This document shows, piece by piece, positions 63,991-64,000 of a DNA stretch of 64,000 nucleotides (position 1 is its first letter; the number at the start of each line of letters is the position of its first letter). Position numbers and translations under genes: made by a program. The notes under the pieces are model-generated. The model did not search any database, was not told the origin of the DNA, and worked only from the letters and a program-made list of their open reading frames with translations. This DNA comes from Caulobacter segnis. GTDB lineage: Bacteria; Pseudomonadota; Alphaproteobacteria; Caulobacterales; Caulobacteraceae. The DNA is taken from positions 3,472,001 through 3,536,000 of the forward strand of contig NZ_CP096040.1 in the NCBI RefSeq assembly GCF_023935105.1. Reading direction: 5' to 3'.

Positions 63991-64000
63991 ATGAAGATCA
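63991..64000 (+). CDS. start of a further gene, cut by the window edge
   Basis: An ATG at 63991 with AAGG about 7 bases upstream begins Met-Lys-Ile and runs off the end, 9 bases after the ligase stop. It is likely the next member of the polysaccharide operon; nothing more can be said. Confidence 0.4.

Noticed and set aside
53049..64000. Genomic island integrated at tRNA-Cys
   Set aside because: No integrase and no repeated tRNA 3' end were found in the window; the lower GC to the right only suggests acquisition.

Overview
The window is GC-rich DNA that looks like a Caulobacter-type alphaproteobacterium. The support is four large TonB-dependent receptors (two of the Caulobacter/Xanthomonas oligosaccharide type), a tryptophan-halogenase-like protein inside a glycan locus, a bufferin (Cys-rich peptide/DUF692/DUF2063) operon and several regulators of sugar use. 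No rRNA is present. One tRNA (Cys, GCA) is present. Species cannot be fixed from the sequence alone.

Layout. 0.1-9 kb: a D-glucarate/uronate module, with 5-keto-4-deoxyglucarate dehydratase (kdgD), a LysR regulator, a secreted type-B carboxylesterase, a beta-helix secreted protein, an unknown secreted 619-aa protein, and a GudP/ExuT-like MFS permease, followed by a divergent TonB receptor (9.2-12 kb). 12-20.4 kb: an alpha-galactoside locus, with a ROK repressor facing a convergent operon of fructokinase, GH27 alpha-galactosidase, halogenase-like flavoprotein and TonB receptor. 20.7-28.8 kb: a small secreted protein, a GST, two paralogous TonB receptors (the second has an N-terminal STN signalling domain and a one-base frameshift) and a divergent FecI-type sigma / FecR-type anti-sigma pair, together a cell-surface signalling system. 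29.5-41.9 kb: peptide/amide-bond hydrolases (M20 amidohydrolase, metal-dependent amidohydrolase, S41 peptidase, N-formylglutamate amidohydrolase, two transglutaminase-like proteins), small secreted proteins and regulators (AraC, XRE-cupin). 42.8-44.8 kb: a bufferin-type copper RiPP operon. 44.8-46.7 kb: an AraC protein and a fused nucleotidyltransferase-HEPN protein.

Mobile region, 46.8-53 kb: two complete IS66-family elements lie 42 bp apart, each with identifiable termini and its own 8-bp target duplication (GTCCAGGA and GCTACAAC). Each carries a small lipoprotein passenger gene downstream of tnpC; it is frameshifted in copy 1 and intact in copy 2. The two insertions sit just upstream of tRNA-Cys. 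A solo right end of a related element lies at 32.9 kb.

53-64 kb: a lower-GC, apparently acquired surface-polysaccharide region with an SGNH-hydrolase remnant, an acyltransferase, an IS630 element, a DUF1800/DUF1501 pair, then gmd, a second acyltransferase, fcl (GDP-L-fucose synthesis) and an O-antigen ligase/polymerase-like protein. The window ends at the start of another gene.
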